From NCBI GenBank assembly GCA_964011275.1, contig CAXGOB010000034.1, positions 1 through 50,629 on the forward strand: a stretch of DNA of 50,629 nt, written 5' to 3'. Below the pieces are notes generated by a model that was not told the DNA's origin, did no database searches, and saw only the letters and a list, made by a program, of their open reading frames with translations. The translations under genes and the position numbers were made by a program. Source of the DNA: UBA7328 sp002471345. GTDB lineage: Bacteria > Bacteroidota > Bacteroidia > Chitinophagales > Saprospiraceae. Positions 1 to 9,082 of the stretch are shown here, one piece after another (position 1 is the first letter of the stretch; every line of letters starts with the position of its first letter).

Positions 1-891
1 AGCGAGATAGAGAGCATAAAGAACATTTTTATCCAAACCCCCACTCAATCTCAAGTCAAATTAGGAGAGTTGGTAGACATCAGGTACGAGCAAGGGCCTC
101 AAGCTATTAAGAGTGAAGATGGTTTTCTCGTGGGTTATGTACTATTTGATAAGGAACCTGGCTATGCAGAAGTAGAAGTGGTGAATAATGCACAGAATCA
201 TCTGGATAAACTTATTAGTGATGGAGATCTAACTATACCTTCTGGAGTTAATTACAAGTTTGCAGGAAATTTCGAACAACAAGTCAGAGCAAATAAGCGA
301 CTAGGGCTAGTGATTCCGATTTCATTGAGTTTGATATTCCTAATACTCTATTTGCAGTTCAAATCTGTTACTATTTCTTTGATGGTATTCTCAGCAGTAT
401 TTGTAGCATTTGCAGGTGGATTCATCATGATAGGTCTTTATGATTCGCCTTCATTTATGGATTTTACTCTGATGGGTACAAATATGAGAGATCTATTTCA
501 GATTCACACGATAAATCTGAGTGTAGCTGTATGGGTAGGCTTTTTAGCCTTATTCGGGATTGCTACTGATGATGGAGTATTAGTGGCCACATTCCTGAAA
601 GATAGTTTTGAAAAGAATCTTCCTCAATCTATATCGGAGATAAGAGATGCAGTAGTGCAAGGAGGATTACGAAGAGTAAGACCAGCAATGATGACAACTG
701 CTACAACCATTTTAGCATTACTTCCAATATTGACGAGTACAGGAAGGGGGGCAGATATAATGTTGCCAATGGCCATTCCTTCATTTGGAGGGATGACACT
801 TCAGGTCATTACCATGTTCACAGTACCAGTGCTATTTAGCCTCTGGAAAGAAGTACAATTTAAATACCCTTTAAAATTTAAGAAACAATGA
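1..891 (+). CDS. cusA: CusA/CzcA-type heavy-metal RND efflux pump, C-terminal part
   Basis: This is the carboxy-terminal end of an inner-membrane RND transporter that exports copper/silver or similar cations with proton influx; the reading frame is open from base 1, so the gene begins upstream of the window. Visible parts are the end of the periplasmic porter domain (GPQAIKSEDGFLVGYVLFD, typical of CusA) and five hydrophobic helices, including the GIATDDGVLVATF segment of the central proton-relay helix and a closing MFTVPVLFSLWKE helix. The stop overlaps the start of the TolC-like gene by 4 bases (ATGA), so the two are translationally linked. The adaptor and a copper ATPase follow, which favours Cu/Ag over Co/Zn/Cd. 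The family is certain; the exact metal is inferred. Confidence 0.93.
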   Translation, partial: SEIESIKNIFIQTPTQSQVKLGELVDIRYEQGPQAIKSEDGFLVGYVLFDKEPGYAEVEVVNNAQNHLDKLISDGDLTIPSGVNYKFAGNFEQQVRANKRLGLVIPISLSLIFLILYLQFKSVTISLMVFSAVFVAFAGGFIMIGLYDSPSFMDFTLMGTNMRDLFQIHTINLSVAVWVGFLALFGIATDDGVLVATFLKDSFEKNLPQSISEIRDAVVQGGLRRVRPAMMTTATTILALLPILTSTGRGADIMLPMAIPSFGGMTLQVITMFTVPVLFSLWKEVQFKYPLKFKKQ

Positions 892-2117
892 ATAAATACA
901 CAATATTGATTTTGGGTCTTTGTTGGCATTTATCTGTCCATGCTCAGTCTGTAGATCACTTTATTGATTTAGCAATAAAACACAATCCAGGATTAGAGGC
1001 ATTGAGACTAGGCTATGAATCAGCCAAAGAGCAAAGCAATCAAGTAGGTGACTATCCCGATCCCAAGGTAAGTTTAGGCATAGGTATTTTGCCTGTAGAA
1101 ACACGACTTGGAGCACAGCGATTTAAGGTAGGTGTGAGTCAAGCTATCCCATGGAAGGGACTACTCGATGCTCGTAAGGATACTAAGTTTTTACAGGCTC
1201 AGTCATTATCTTACAAAGATGATGTGAAAGAAATAGATATTGCTTATGCAATTCGCACTGCCTATAATTCATTGGTTTTTATAGAAGAAAGCAATGAAGT
1301 AATAGAGCGAAAAATCGACCTGTTGGATGTACTGTCCGAAATAGCTCAATCTACAGTCAGATCAGGAAAAGGAAAGCTAAGTAATGTGCTACTCGTACAA
1401 AGGAATAAGGATGCAATGGAGTCTGATCTCATGCTGTTAGAAAAGAAGAAAGAAGGGCCTACCATTATGATCAATAGATGGACTGGGAGACCATTGGATC
1501 AATCCATTGAAATGTCAGAATCAATAGAAGTATCGGAAGATCTAGAACAGTATATTGATTTTGCTCAGAAAGATCATCCTGAATTCAAAATTTTGGAAAG
1601 CCAAATAGCTGCATCTGAAAAAAGTGTAGAGCTTACTTTTTTAGAGGCTAAGCCAAAGGTAGGTATTGGACTCGATTATGCATGGATAGATGGTAGAAAC
1701 GATGTGCCTAATCTCTCTGGCAATGGTCGAGATATTCTGATGCCTATGGGGAGTATTTCTATTCCGTTACATAAAGACAGATTCGAAGCGAAGAGACTAG
1801 AAGAAAAAATCAAACAGGAGTCCCTTAATGCTCTTAAAGAGGAGAAGCAAGAATTCTATTTATCTGAAATCGCAGCAGCGAAATCTCAAAGAGAATTAGC
1901 AGAATTGGAAATCAAGAAGGTAGAACAACTGAAATCCATAACAAAAGAAACATTGGAGCTCATGAGATCAGAATACAGTGCTGAGGGCACTCGATTTGAA
2001 GAATTATTGAGATTAGAAATGGAACTTATAGACTATGACATGTTAGTAGCTATGTCCAGATATAATCAACTTAATTCTGCTGCTACTTTATTAAAATTTC
2101 AACCACAACAGAAATAA
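888..2117 (+). CDS. cusC: TolC/CusC-like outer-membrane efflux factor
   Basis: Outer-membrane channel subunit expected to complete the tripartite RND pump. The 409-residue protein starts with a Sec signal peptide (hydrophobic residues 5-19, then HAQS) and has the two long alpha-helical repeats of the OEP family, rich in Glu, Lys and Leu (about residues 115-195 and 300-395). Two beta-barrel-type segments are recognisable from PKVSLGIGIL near residue 60 and PKVGIGLDYAW near residue 255. It overlaps the pump gene by 4 bases and is 11 bases ahead of the adaptor. The length is within the usual 400-480 range. The substrate is inferred from the neighbours only. Confidence 0.9.
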   Translation: MNKYTILILGLCWHLSVHAQSVDHFIDLAIKHNPGLEALRLGYESAKEQSNQVGDYPDPKVSLGIGILPVETRLGAQRFKVGVSQAIPWKGLLDARKDTKFLQAQSLSYKDDVKEIDIAYAIRTAYNSLVFIEESNEVIERKIDLLDVLSEIAQSTVRSGKGKLSNVLLVQRNKDAMESDLMLLEKKKEGPTIMINRWTGRPLDQSIEMSESIEVSEDLEQYIDFAQKDHPEFKILESQIAASEKSVELTFLEAKPKVGIGLDYAWIDGRNDVPNLSGNGRDILMPMGSISIPLHKDRFEAKRLEEKIKQESLNALKEEKQEFYLSEIAAAKSQRELAELEIKKVEQLKSITKETLELMRSEYSAEGTRFEELLRLEMELIDYDMLVAMSRYNQLNSAATLLKFQPQQK

Positions 2118-2128
2118 AAAATACAATT

Positions 2129-3910
2129 ATGTCAAAAATAAAATTAATCATAAGCGGTGTGGCAATTCTACTAGCAGGTATAGCCGCAGGATGGATAATG
2201 AAGCCATCAGCAGCTACCTTTATGGATCATAGCCATGATGATCATGTTGGCATGGAAATGACCAATACAGATGAATCAGCTGAAGAAATATGGACTTGTT
2301 CCATGCATCCACAAATACGTCAAAATGAGCAAGGGATATGTCCAATATGCGAGATGGATTTGATTCCATTGGATAATTCTATGGGTAGTGATGATCCTAC
2401 CATCTTGATGATGAGTGAAGAAGCAACGAAACTGGCTCAAGTAGAAACTACTATAGTAGGGCAGCGTGATAACTCTTCAGATTCGAAGACTACAGAAATA
2501 AAAACTGAAGGAACCATAGAAATGGATGAGCAGTCCATCAAAGCTCAAAGTAGCCATATTGGTGGAAGAGTAGAGGCTGTGAATGTGACTTATGAAGGTG
2601 AATACATCCAAGCTGGTCAAAAAATAGCCAGTATATATTCTACAGAATTATTAGCCGCTTCTCAGGAGTTGATCACAGCTGCAAAGTTTGAAAACAAGGT
2701 TTCAGGGATTAAAAGTGCCAGTATCCAAAAACTTAAAAATTGGAAGATTACTGATGCCCTGATCAATCAAATTTTGTCTAATGGGAAACCCATTGAAACC
2801 ATTGATATCTACGCTGAACAGAGTGGCTATGTATTAGAAAAGAAAGTGTCACTTGGTGATTATGTTAAACAAGGACAGACGCTCTATACCATTGGTAGCC
2901 TCAATAACTTATGGCTACAGTTTAATGTGTATGAATCGGATTTAGCTAATATTAAAATAGATCAAAAGGTCACCTTCAAAACTCCATCCACAGGTGATCA
3001 GATTTTTCAAACCAAGGTGTCCTATATAGAGCCTTTATTAGATAATAATACCAGAACAGCTGTTGTAAGAGCCAATTTTAGAAATAGAGGAAATCTACTG
3101 AAACCAGGGATGCTTTTAAATGCAGTAATAAAGGCTACTCCTGCATCTAGTGCAAGTTCAAATAGTATAGCTATTCCAAGTTCAGCAGTACTATGGACGG
3201 GTGAAACATCGGTCGTCTATGTAAAACAACAAGATACTGAGGTGCCTTCATTTCAATTTAGAGAGGTAGAATTAGGACGTCAGAGCGGCCAAACAACCAC
3301 AATACTGAAGGGACTGTCAAATGGAGAAGAAGTGGTAACCAATGGAGCTTTCGCGATAGATGCTGCCGCACAGCTTAATAACAATAACAGCATGATGAAT
3401 CGAAATGTCACTATCAAGAAAGAAGTGAAAAGAGACATTGTACCCGACTATAAGGAGACCACTCCAGAAGACTTCAAAAAGCAATTAGATCAGATAGCAG
3501 ACATTTACATTGATCTTAAAGATGGGTTTGTTAATACTGATCCTGCCGCTACTGCATCTATTGCAGAAAAACTGAAAGGACAAACAGGTAGTGTGGATAT
3601 GTCATTGCTCAAAGATGAGGCTCATAAGTATTGGATGGAACAGCTGGGAGTCATTGAGCAGCATGGAGATATGATTGCTTCGTCATCAGATGTGGAGTAT
3701 CAGAGAAAGCAGTTTGAGTTTGTATCCAAAGCTGTAATCAATTCTGTTGAGGCTTTTGGCACATCTGGTAAGACTTATTTTGTACAGTTTTGTCCTATGG
3801 CTTTTGGAAATAAAGGAGCAGATTGGTTATCGTCAGAAGAGCAGATTAAAAACCCATACTTCGGTGATAAAATGATGAAGTGCGGATCTGTAAAACGAAT
3901 ACTTGAATAG
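2129..3910 (+). CDS. cusB: CusB-like RND periplasmic adaptor with heavy-metal-binding domain
   Basis: Membrane-fusion protein that joins the inner-membrane pump to the outer-membrane channel. An N-terminal membrane anchor (about residues 5-24) is followed by a His/Met-rich linker and a heavy-metal-binding module at residues 57-80 (CSMHP ... CPICEMDLIP). This differs from the consensus by Glu75 in place of the Gly of CGMD. Then come barrel-sandwich, alpha-hairpin and beta-barrel domains (residues about 125-420; GGRVEAVNVTYEGEYIQAGQ is a lipoyl-like strand). The last about 140 residues form a DUF3347-like domain (VDMSLLKDEAHKYW; FCPMAFGNKGADWLS; MMKCGSV) common in copper systems of Bacteroidota. 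The 2-base gap to the ATPase gene indicates one operon. Confidence 0.93.
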   Translation: MSKIKLIISGVAILLAGIAAGWIMKPSAATFMDHSHDDHVGMEMTNTDESAEEIWTCSMHPQIRQNEQGICPICEMDLIPLDNSMGSDDPTILMMSEEATKLAQVETTIVGQRDNSSDSKTTEIKTEGTIEMDEQSIKAQSSHIGGRVEAVNVTYEGEYIQAGQKIASIYSTELLAASQELITAAKFENKVSGIKSASIQKLKNWKITDALINQILSNGKPIETIDIYAEQSGYVLEKKVSLGDYVKQGQTLYTIGSLNNLWLQFNVYESDLANIKIDQKVTFKTPSTGDQIFQTKVSYIEPLLDNNTRTAVVRANFRNRGNLLKPGMLLNAVIKATPASSASSNSIAIPSSAVLWTGETSVVYVKQQDTEVPSFQFREVELGRQSGQTTTILKGLSNGEEVVTNGAFAIDAAAQLNNNNSMMNRNVTIKKEVKRDIVPDYKETTPEDFKKQLDQIADIYIDLKDGFVNTDPAATASIAEKLKGQTGSVDMSLLKDEAHKYWMEQLGVIEQHGDMIASSSDVEYQRKQFEFVSKAVINSVEAFGTSGKTYFVQFCPMAFGNKGADWLSSEEQIKNPYFGDKMMKCGSVKRILE

Positions 3911-3912
3911 CT

Positions 3913-6402
3913 ATGACAGATAAATATTATATCCAGGGTATGACATGCAATGGCTGTAAAGGCCATGTCACAGAGTTGCTGGCAGGAGTAGCAGGAGTTT
4001 CAAATGTTGAAATAGATCTCAAAAGTACGGAAGCGGTAATTGAGATGGATACACATGTACCGTTTAAAAAATTGGAAGATGTATTACAAGGAGATGGAGG
4101 ACACTATTCCATTCATCAAAGCCCTATTGAAAAAAAGTCTTTTCCTCCAGTCGACCCAAATTCAAATCAATCAGGTGTATACTACTGCCCAATGCACTGT
4201 GAAGGAGATAAGACATACGATAAATCTGGAGATTGCCCTATATGTGGAATGGACTTAGTCATGCAGAAGAGCATAGCAAAAATTAATGTAGATTTTACCT
4301 GTCCGATGCATCCTGAAATCATAAACGACAAACCAGGCTCATGTCCTATTTGTGGTATGGATCTGGTGCCTATTGAAAGTGATATTTCAGAAGAGGAGAA
4401 GACCTATAAAAAGTTGCTGAAAAAACTTTGGATTGCATCTGCCTTCACCATTCCAATTTTTATTATTGCCATGAGTGAAATGCTGCCTAATAATCCACTT
4501 TATGATGTGATGAGTCAACATAATTGGAATTGGGTACAGTTTGTACTTTCTATACCAGTAGTGTTTTATGCCACATGGATGTTCTTTGAGCGTTTTTATA
4601 GGAGCATTCGTTCTTGGAACTTGAACATGTTTACACTGATTGGATTGGGGGCTGGAGTTGCTTGGATTTTTAGTTTAATCGGAATGATCTTCCCTGATCT
4701 TTTTCCCGAACAATTTAAAACAGCATCAGGGGCAGTTCATGTCTATTTTGAAGCGGCCACGGTGATACTCACATTAGTTTTATTGGGTCAGGTCTTAGAA
4801 GCGAAAGCACACAGTAAGACTAATTCTGCTATTAGAGAATTATTGAAATTAGCACCAAGTGAGGCAATCAAAATAGTAGATGGACAAGAAATACTAGTAT
4901 CAATCGAAGACATCCAAGTCGGAGATATTGTCAAAGTGAAACCTGGTGATAAAATTCCAATTGATGGCATCCTAACCGAAGGGAATACATCAGTGGATGA
5001 ATCAATGATCACCGGAGAGCCAATACCCGTGGAAAAAGTAATGGGAGATGAGTTGAAAAGCGGGACTATTAATGGTAGTAGTGTGTTCTTAATGAGAGCA
5101 CAAAAAGTGGGCTCGGATACATTACTCTCTCACATTATTCAAATGGTCAACGATGCTAGTAGAAGCCGAGCTCCGATTCAGAACTTGGCGGATAAAGTAT
5201 CTTCTTTTTTTGTGCCTATTGTTGTATTGATAGCGATTGTCACTTTTACTGTATGGGCTATTTGGGGTCCTAATCCAGCATATGTATTTGCATTTGTTAA
5301 TGCTATCGCTGTATTGATTATTGCTTGCCCTTGTGCTCTTGGGCTGGCCACTCCGATGTCGGTAATGGTTGGAGTAGGAAAAGGGGCCACTAGTGGCGTA
5401 TTGATTAAAAATGCAGAAGCTTTAGAAAAGATGAATGAGGTAGATGTATTAATTGTAGATAAAACAGGAACTCTTACAGAAGGCCGCCCTACTGTAGAAC
5501 ACATAGGCATTCTAGACTCATCTATTTCTGAGAAGGAAGCAATCCAAATATGGACTTCAGTTAATAATGAAAGCGAACATCCATTAGCGGAAGCAATAGT
5601 CAAGCACGGCAAAAGTTCAGGAGTGAAATTATTAAAGCCCACTGATTTTAAAGCTGTAATTGGGAAAGGTGTTGAAGCTAAAGTCGGAGGTATAGATATT
5701 GCTATTGGCAATCAAAAAATGATGGAATATGTCAGTGCTCAATTATCAAACACTGCTATCATTGAAGCTAAGTCCTATCAACAAAAAGGTAAGACAGTAT
5801 CCTACTTATCAGTGAATAATGAGGTAGTGGCATTTGTTGTCATCGGTGATCAGATAAAGGCCTCAAGTCGTCGTGCTATATCAGAATTACAAAAGAATAA
5901 TGTCGAAGTTATTATGCTCACAGGTGATAACGAGGACACAGCTAGAAGTGTAGCTCTTGAACTTAATCTGGAAGATTTTGGAGCAGGAATGTTACCAGAA
6001 GATAAACTCAACAGAGTTAAAGAGTTACAAGCTGAAGGCCACATAGTGGCTATGGCAGGTGATGGTATCAATGATGCTCCTGCCTTAGCTCAAAGTAATG
6101 TCGGTATAGCAATGGGCACAGGTACAGATGTGGCTATAGAGAGTGCAGCGATTACTCTAGTGAAAGGCGATCTCCAAGGTATTGTTAAAGCAAAAATGCT
6201 TAGCAAAAAGGTGATGCAAAACATAAAGCAAAATCTATTTTTTGCACTGATATACAATGTCTTGGGAATTGCAATTGCAGCCGGAGTGCTCTACCCTTTA
6301 TTTGGAATTTTATTATCCCCTATGGTGGCAGCTTTGGCAATGAGTTTTAGTTCTGTATCAGTAATAGGAAATGCACTGAGATTGAGAACAATTAGTATAT
6401 AA
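3913..6402 (+). CDS. copA: Cu(+)-exporting P1B-type ATPase with HMA and two heavy-metal-binding modules
   Basis: ATP-driven inner-membrane pump that removes Cu(I) or Ag(I) from the cytoplasm. Domain order: HMA domain with GMTCNGC (Cys12, Cys15); two zinc-ribbon-like heavy-metal-binding modules, CPMHC...CPICGMDLV at 92-114 and CPMHP...CPICGMDLVP at 130-152; then transmembrane segments, the actuator loop with TGEP (368-371), the CPC metal-site motif at 472-474, phosphorylation motif DKTGT (Asp517), the nucleotide-binding HP motif (556-557), hinge GDGIND (716-721) and the closing helix with MSFSS. All catalytic residues are present and the length (829) fits CopA with extra N-terminal modules. 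It sits directly behind the adaptor, so periplasmic (Cus) and cytoplasmic (Cop) copper export are co-expressed. Confidence 0.96.
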   Translation: MTDKYYIQGMTCNGCKGHVTELLAGVAGVSNVEIDLKSTEAVIEMDTHVPFKKLEDVLQGDGGHYSIHQSPIEKKSFPPVDPNSNQSGVYYCPMHCEGDKTYDKSGDCPICGMDLVMQKSIAKINVDFTCPMHPEIINDKPGSCPICGMDLVPIESDISEEEKTYKKLLKKLWIASAFTIPIFIIAMSEMLPNNPLYDVMSQHNWNWVQFVLSIPVVFYATWMFFERFYRSIRSWNLNMFTLIGLGAGVAWIFSLIGMIFPDLFPEQFKTASGAVHVYFEAATVILTLVLLGQVLEAKAHSKTNSAIRELLKLAPSEAIKIVDGQEILVSIEDIQVGDIVKVKPGDKIPIDGILTEGNTSVDESMITGEPIPVEKVMGDELKSGTINGSSVFLMRAQKVGSDTLLSHIIQMVNDASRSRAPIQNLADKVSSFFVPIVVLIAIVTFTVWAIWGPNPAYVFAFVNAIAVLIIACPCALGLATPMSVMVGVGKGATSGVLIKNAEALEKMNEVDVLIVDKTGTLTEGRPTVEHIGILDSSISEKEAIQIWTSVNNESEHPLAEAIVKHGKSSGVKLLKPTDFKAVIGKGVEAKVGGIDIAIGNQKMMEYVSAQLSNTAIIEAKSYQQKGKTVSYLSVNNEVVAFVVIGDQIKASSRRAISELQKNNVEVIMLTGDNEDTARSVALELNLEDFGAGMLPEDKLNRVKELQAEGHIVAMAGDGINDAPALAQSNVGIAMGTGTDVAIESAAITLVKGDLQGIVKAKMLSKKVMQNIKQNLFFALIYNVLGIAIAAGVLYPLFGILLSPMVAALAMSFSSVSVIGNALRLRTISI

Positions 6403-6433
6403 AAATGATTTTTAAACAACTTAATATTTTACA

Positions 6434-6673
6434 ATGAAACAGTTTTCAATTATTCTAGTTCTGCTTGGATTTTTATCTCTTGGCCTAGTTTCTACATCAT
6501 GTGGGAACAAAAAAGATACACCTTTAGAACAGCAAGGGAAAGAGTACACTTCTGCATACATATGTCCTATGCATTGTGATGGTAGTGGAAGTGACGAAGC
6601 TGGAACATGCCCAGTATGTGGAATGGATTACGAAAAAAATAAAGATCACAATGCAGATGGGTATAAGCATTAA
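6434..6673 (+). CDS. Small lipoprotein with a heavy-metal-binding domain
   Basis: A 79-residue exported protein. Residues 1-22 form a lipoprotein signal peptide with a lipobox ending in STSC (Cys23 lipidated). The rest is one heavy-metal-binding module (CPMHC at 44-48, CPVCGMD at 59-65) of the type also present in the adaptor and in CopA, followed by a His/Asp-rich tail. It probably acts as a periplasmic or outer-membrane-anchored copper-binding protein. It is 31 bases downstream of copA and only 1 base separates its stop from the next start, so it belongs to the operon. The metal-binding role is inferred from the module and the context. Confidence 0.85.
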   Translation: MKQFSIILVLLGFLSLGLVSTSCGNKKDTPLEQQGKEYTSAYICPMHCDGSGSDEAGTCPVCGMDYEKNKDHNADGYKH

Positions 6674-6674
6674 T

Positions 6675-7943
6675 ATGAGCAGAAATAAGTTCGAATGGGA
6701 TAAACTATTCGCATTCTTTTTATTAGGGGCTTTATGTTCTTGCCACGATGTCAAGCAACATAGTGACCAATTTTCTATCAATATGATGGAAACACATTGT
6801 AAAGAGGGCGGCGAACCAAATCTATTTGTAAGTGAATCTAATGAAGTCTATCTCTCTTGGATTGAATACATAGAAGGGAGCGAGGTGGAACTGAGATTTT
6901 CAAAGTTAGGTAATAATCAATGGACGAATCCAAAGACAGTTTCTAGTGGTAATGACTGGTTTGTGAATTGGGCAGATTTCCCATCACTTATTTCGTACGG
7001 AAAAGATCAGACTTTAGCTGCTCATTGGTTACAAAAAAGCACAGAAGGTACGTATGACTATGACATTCACATTTCGCAATCTTTTAACAAAGGACAGAAT
7101 TGGGAGTCTTCATTTATTCTTCATAAAGATGGAGTAACAGCAGAACATGGTTTTGTAAGCATTTTACCATTTTCTCAAGATCGAGTATTTGCCACATGGC
7201 TAGATGGCCGTAATACCAAAAATGACGTTAAAATGGGTGAAAATGATGATCCTCATGGACATCATGGAGCTATGAGTCTACGTGGTGCAACATTTGATCA
7301 TGAAGGATTCATTTATGACGATACAGAGATTGATAATAGAGTATGTGATTGTTGTCAGACCAGTGCGGCAATGACTGGGAATGGACCTGTTGTTGTATAT
7401 CGCAATAGATCAGAAAATGAAATACGAGATATCTATATAGCTCGCAATATTGATGGAAAGTGGCAAGCACCTCATTCTGTATTTATTGATGATTGGTATA
7501 TTCCAGGTTGTCCCGTAAATGGCCCAGTGGTAAAAGCTAAAGGAAATAAGGTAGTAGTAGCATGGTTTAGTATGGCAAATGACAGCCCTGAAGTGAAAGT
7601 TGCATTTTCTTACGATGGTGGTGCCAATTTTGATTTGCCAATACGAGTAGATGAAGGGGATCCATTAGGGAGAGTAGATCTTGTTTTACTTTCAAATTCA
7701 GAGGTATTGGTTTCTTGGATGGAAAGTAATGAAGATGAAGCATTGATTAACATTGCAAGAGTAGATGAGAACAAAAGACATGAAGTGAAAACGGTTTCGC
7801 AAACAAAATCATCTAGACAAAGCGGGTTTCCTCAGATGGTAATAAATCATGATAATTTGATCATGGCATGGACGGTATCTGATACCATTTCTACGTCTAT
7901 AAAATCTGCGTGGATCTCACTTGATCAATTTATAAAAACATAA
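6675..7943 (+). CDS. Sialidase-fold (BNR-like) lipoprotein of copper operons
   Basis: A 422-residue exported protein with a sialidase/beta-propeller fold (repeated W-D and SxDxGxxW-like strands). Start chosen at 6675 because MSRNKFEWDK is followed by a hydrophobic segment and a lipobox-like LCSC (Cys23); a longer in-frame start at 6576 would run through the preceding gene. Striking features are a His-rich insert DPHGHHGAMS (about base 7250), a CDCC motif at 7344-7355 and a GCPVNGP motif near 7506. Such Cys and His clusters are not needed for sialidase catalysis and suggest metal binding. True glycosidase activity is doubtful. It lies between the metal-binding lipoprotein and the YdjM-like gene in one run of genes, so I infer a periplasmic copper-related function. 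Confidence 0.75.
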   Translation: MSRNKFEWDKLFAFFLLGALCSCHDVKQHSDQFSINMMETHCKEGGEPNLFVSESNEVYLSWIEYIEGSEVELRFSKLGNNQWTNPKTVSSGNDWFVNWADFPSLISYGKDQTLAAHWLQKSTEGTYDYDIHISQSFNKGQNWESSFILHKDGVTAEHGFVSILPFSQDRVFATWLDGRNTKNDVKMGENDDPHGHHGAMSLRGATFDHEGFIYDDTEIDNRVCDCCQTSAAMTGNGPVVVYRNRSENEIRDIYIARNIDGKWQAPHSVFIDDWYIPGCPVNGPVVKAKGNKVVVAWFSMANDSPEVKVAFSYDGGANFDLPIRVDEGDPLGRVDLVLLSNSEVLVSWMESNEDEALINIARVDENKRHEVKTVSQTKSSRQSGFPQMVINHDNLIMAWTVSDTISTSIKSAWISLDQFIKT

Positions 7944-7955
7944 AAAATAACTGTA

Positions 7956-8924
7956 GTGGATAGTATAACACAAGCAGTATTAGGAGCAGCAATTGGCGAA
8001 GCTGTAGCAGGACGAAAAATTGGCCATAAAGCAGCTATTGCCGGTGCTGTAATCGGAACTATACCTGATTTGGATGTCTTGTTTATACCTTTCCTAGATG
8101 AGATGACCAAGATGAGTTTTCATCGAGGATACAGTCATTCCATTTTGTTTTGTTTGGTCACTGCCTTTTTGATTGCATTTGCAATGAGTAAGATCAAATG
8201 GATTGGAGATTTATCATACAGAAAAGCATGGATGGTGTCATTTTTTGCACTTTTTACACATGTCTTGTTGGATGCTTTTACCACTTACGGGACGCAGTTG
8301 CTGTTACCTTTTTCTGATTGGAGAATAAGTTTTGATAGTATTAACATTGTTGATCCTATATATACATTACCTCTAATGACTGGTTTGGGATTTAGCATCT
8401 ATCTATATAATAAAAAAGACAGTCGCAGATCATTGCCCAATAACTTAGGCTTAATTGCGAGTTCTATCTACCTACTTTTCACTTTGGCTAATAAACAGCA
8501 CATTCAAAAGGAATTTTACAATCAACTCAAATCTCAAAATCTGCCATCATATGGATTGTTAACTGTTCCAGTTAAAATTGGAAATGTGCAATGGTATGGA
8601 GTTGCAAAAGGAGATAAGGATCTTTACATTGGAAAGTATAATATGCTAAACCAAAATCGTATTGTATTTGAATCTTTTTCTATTAATGATGATCTATTAC
8701 AAACAATGGATAATAACCTGGTAAAAAAACTAAAATGGGTTGCTCAAGGTTATTATGTCGTCACCGAGAAGGACAATAAAATCAGAGTTTATAATATGCA
8801 ATGTGATATGCAGGGAACCAGAACTTTTGGAGGATATAGAGCTCCTACAGCATTCTATTATGAGATAAGCATAGACTCAAAAGGAGAATCAACAATTAAT
8901 ACAGGAATGCATCCAAAAGAGTAA
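7956..8924 (+). CDS. YdjM/LexA-binding-type membrane-bound metal-dependent hydrolase family protein
   Basis: A 322-residue integral membrane protein of the PF04307 family. The GTG start at 7956 gives the usual family N-terminus MDSITQAVLGAAIGEA. Visible signatures are the PDLD motif (about residue 27), HRGYSHS (about 50-56) and a second His/Asp region HVLLDAFTTYG (about 103-113), which together resemble a phospholipase-like metal site, set within four or more hydrophobic helices. The C-terminal about 130 residues are soluble. The biochemical role of the family is not firmly established. It is 12 bases downstream of the sialidase-like gene and closes the copper gene cluster. Confidence 0.8.
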   Translation: MDSITQAVLGAAIGEAVAGRKIGHKAAIAGAVIGTIPDLDVLFIPFLDEMTKMSFHRGYSHSILFCLVTAFLIAFAMSKIKWIGDLSYRKAWMVSFFALFTHVLLDAFTTYGTQLLLPFSDWRISFDSINIVDPIYTLPLMTGLGFSIYLYNKKDSRRSLPNNLGLIASSIYLLFTLANKQHIQKEFYNQLKSQNLPSYGLLTVPVKIGNVQWYGVAKGDKDLYIGKYNMLNQNRIVFESFSINDDLLQTMDNNLVKKLKWVAQGYYVVTEKDNKIRVYNMQCDMQGTRTFGGYRAPTAFYYEISIDSKGESTINTGMHPKE

Positions 8925-9051
8925 ATCATTTGTTCTCAGTTTTGCAATAACAATTTGACTGTCAATTCTTAATTATATGGCTCATTATTACATAGATCCT
9001 CCTTATATCTATATTCTATTAGAATATCACATTATTTAAGGAGTAGTTAGT

Positions 9052-9059
9052 TAACTTTC
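9052..9059 (+). promoter_or_regulatory. Candidate -7 promoter box for the Asp-box protein gene
   Basis: TAACTTTC differs at one base from the Bacteroidota -7 consensus TAnnTTTG and sits 23 bases before the ATG at 9083. I see no matching TTTG element at the right upstream distance, so support is modest. Confidence 0.3.
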
Positions 9060-9082
9060 GTCCTACAAAACAAAAACAGAAA

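Noticed and set aside
5178..5711. A 177-codon open frame antisense to copA
   Set aside because: Composition mirrors the copA codons and no family or start context is recognisable; it is a shadow of the ATPase gene.
6576..6674. Longer start for the sialidase-fold lipoprotein
   Set aside because: It overlaps the preceding lipoprotein gene in another frame and hides the signal peptide that begins at 6675.
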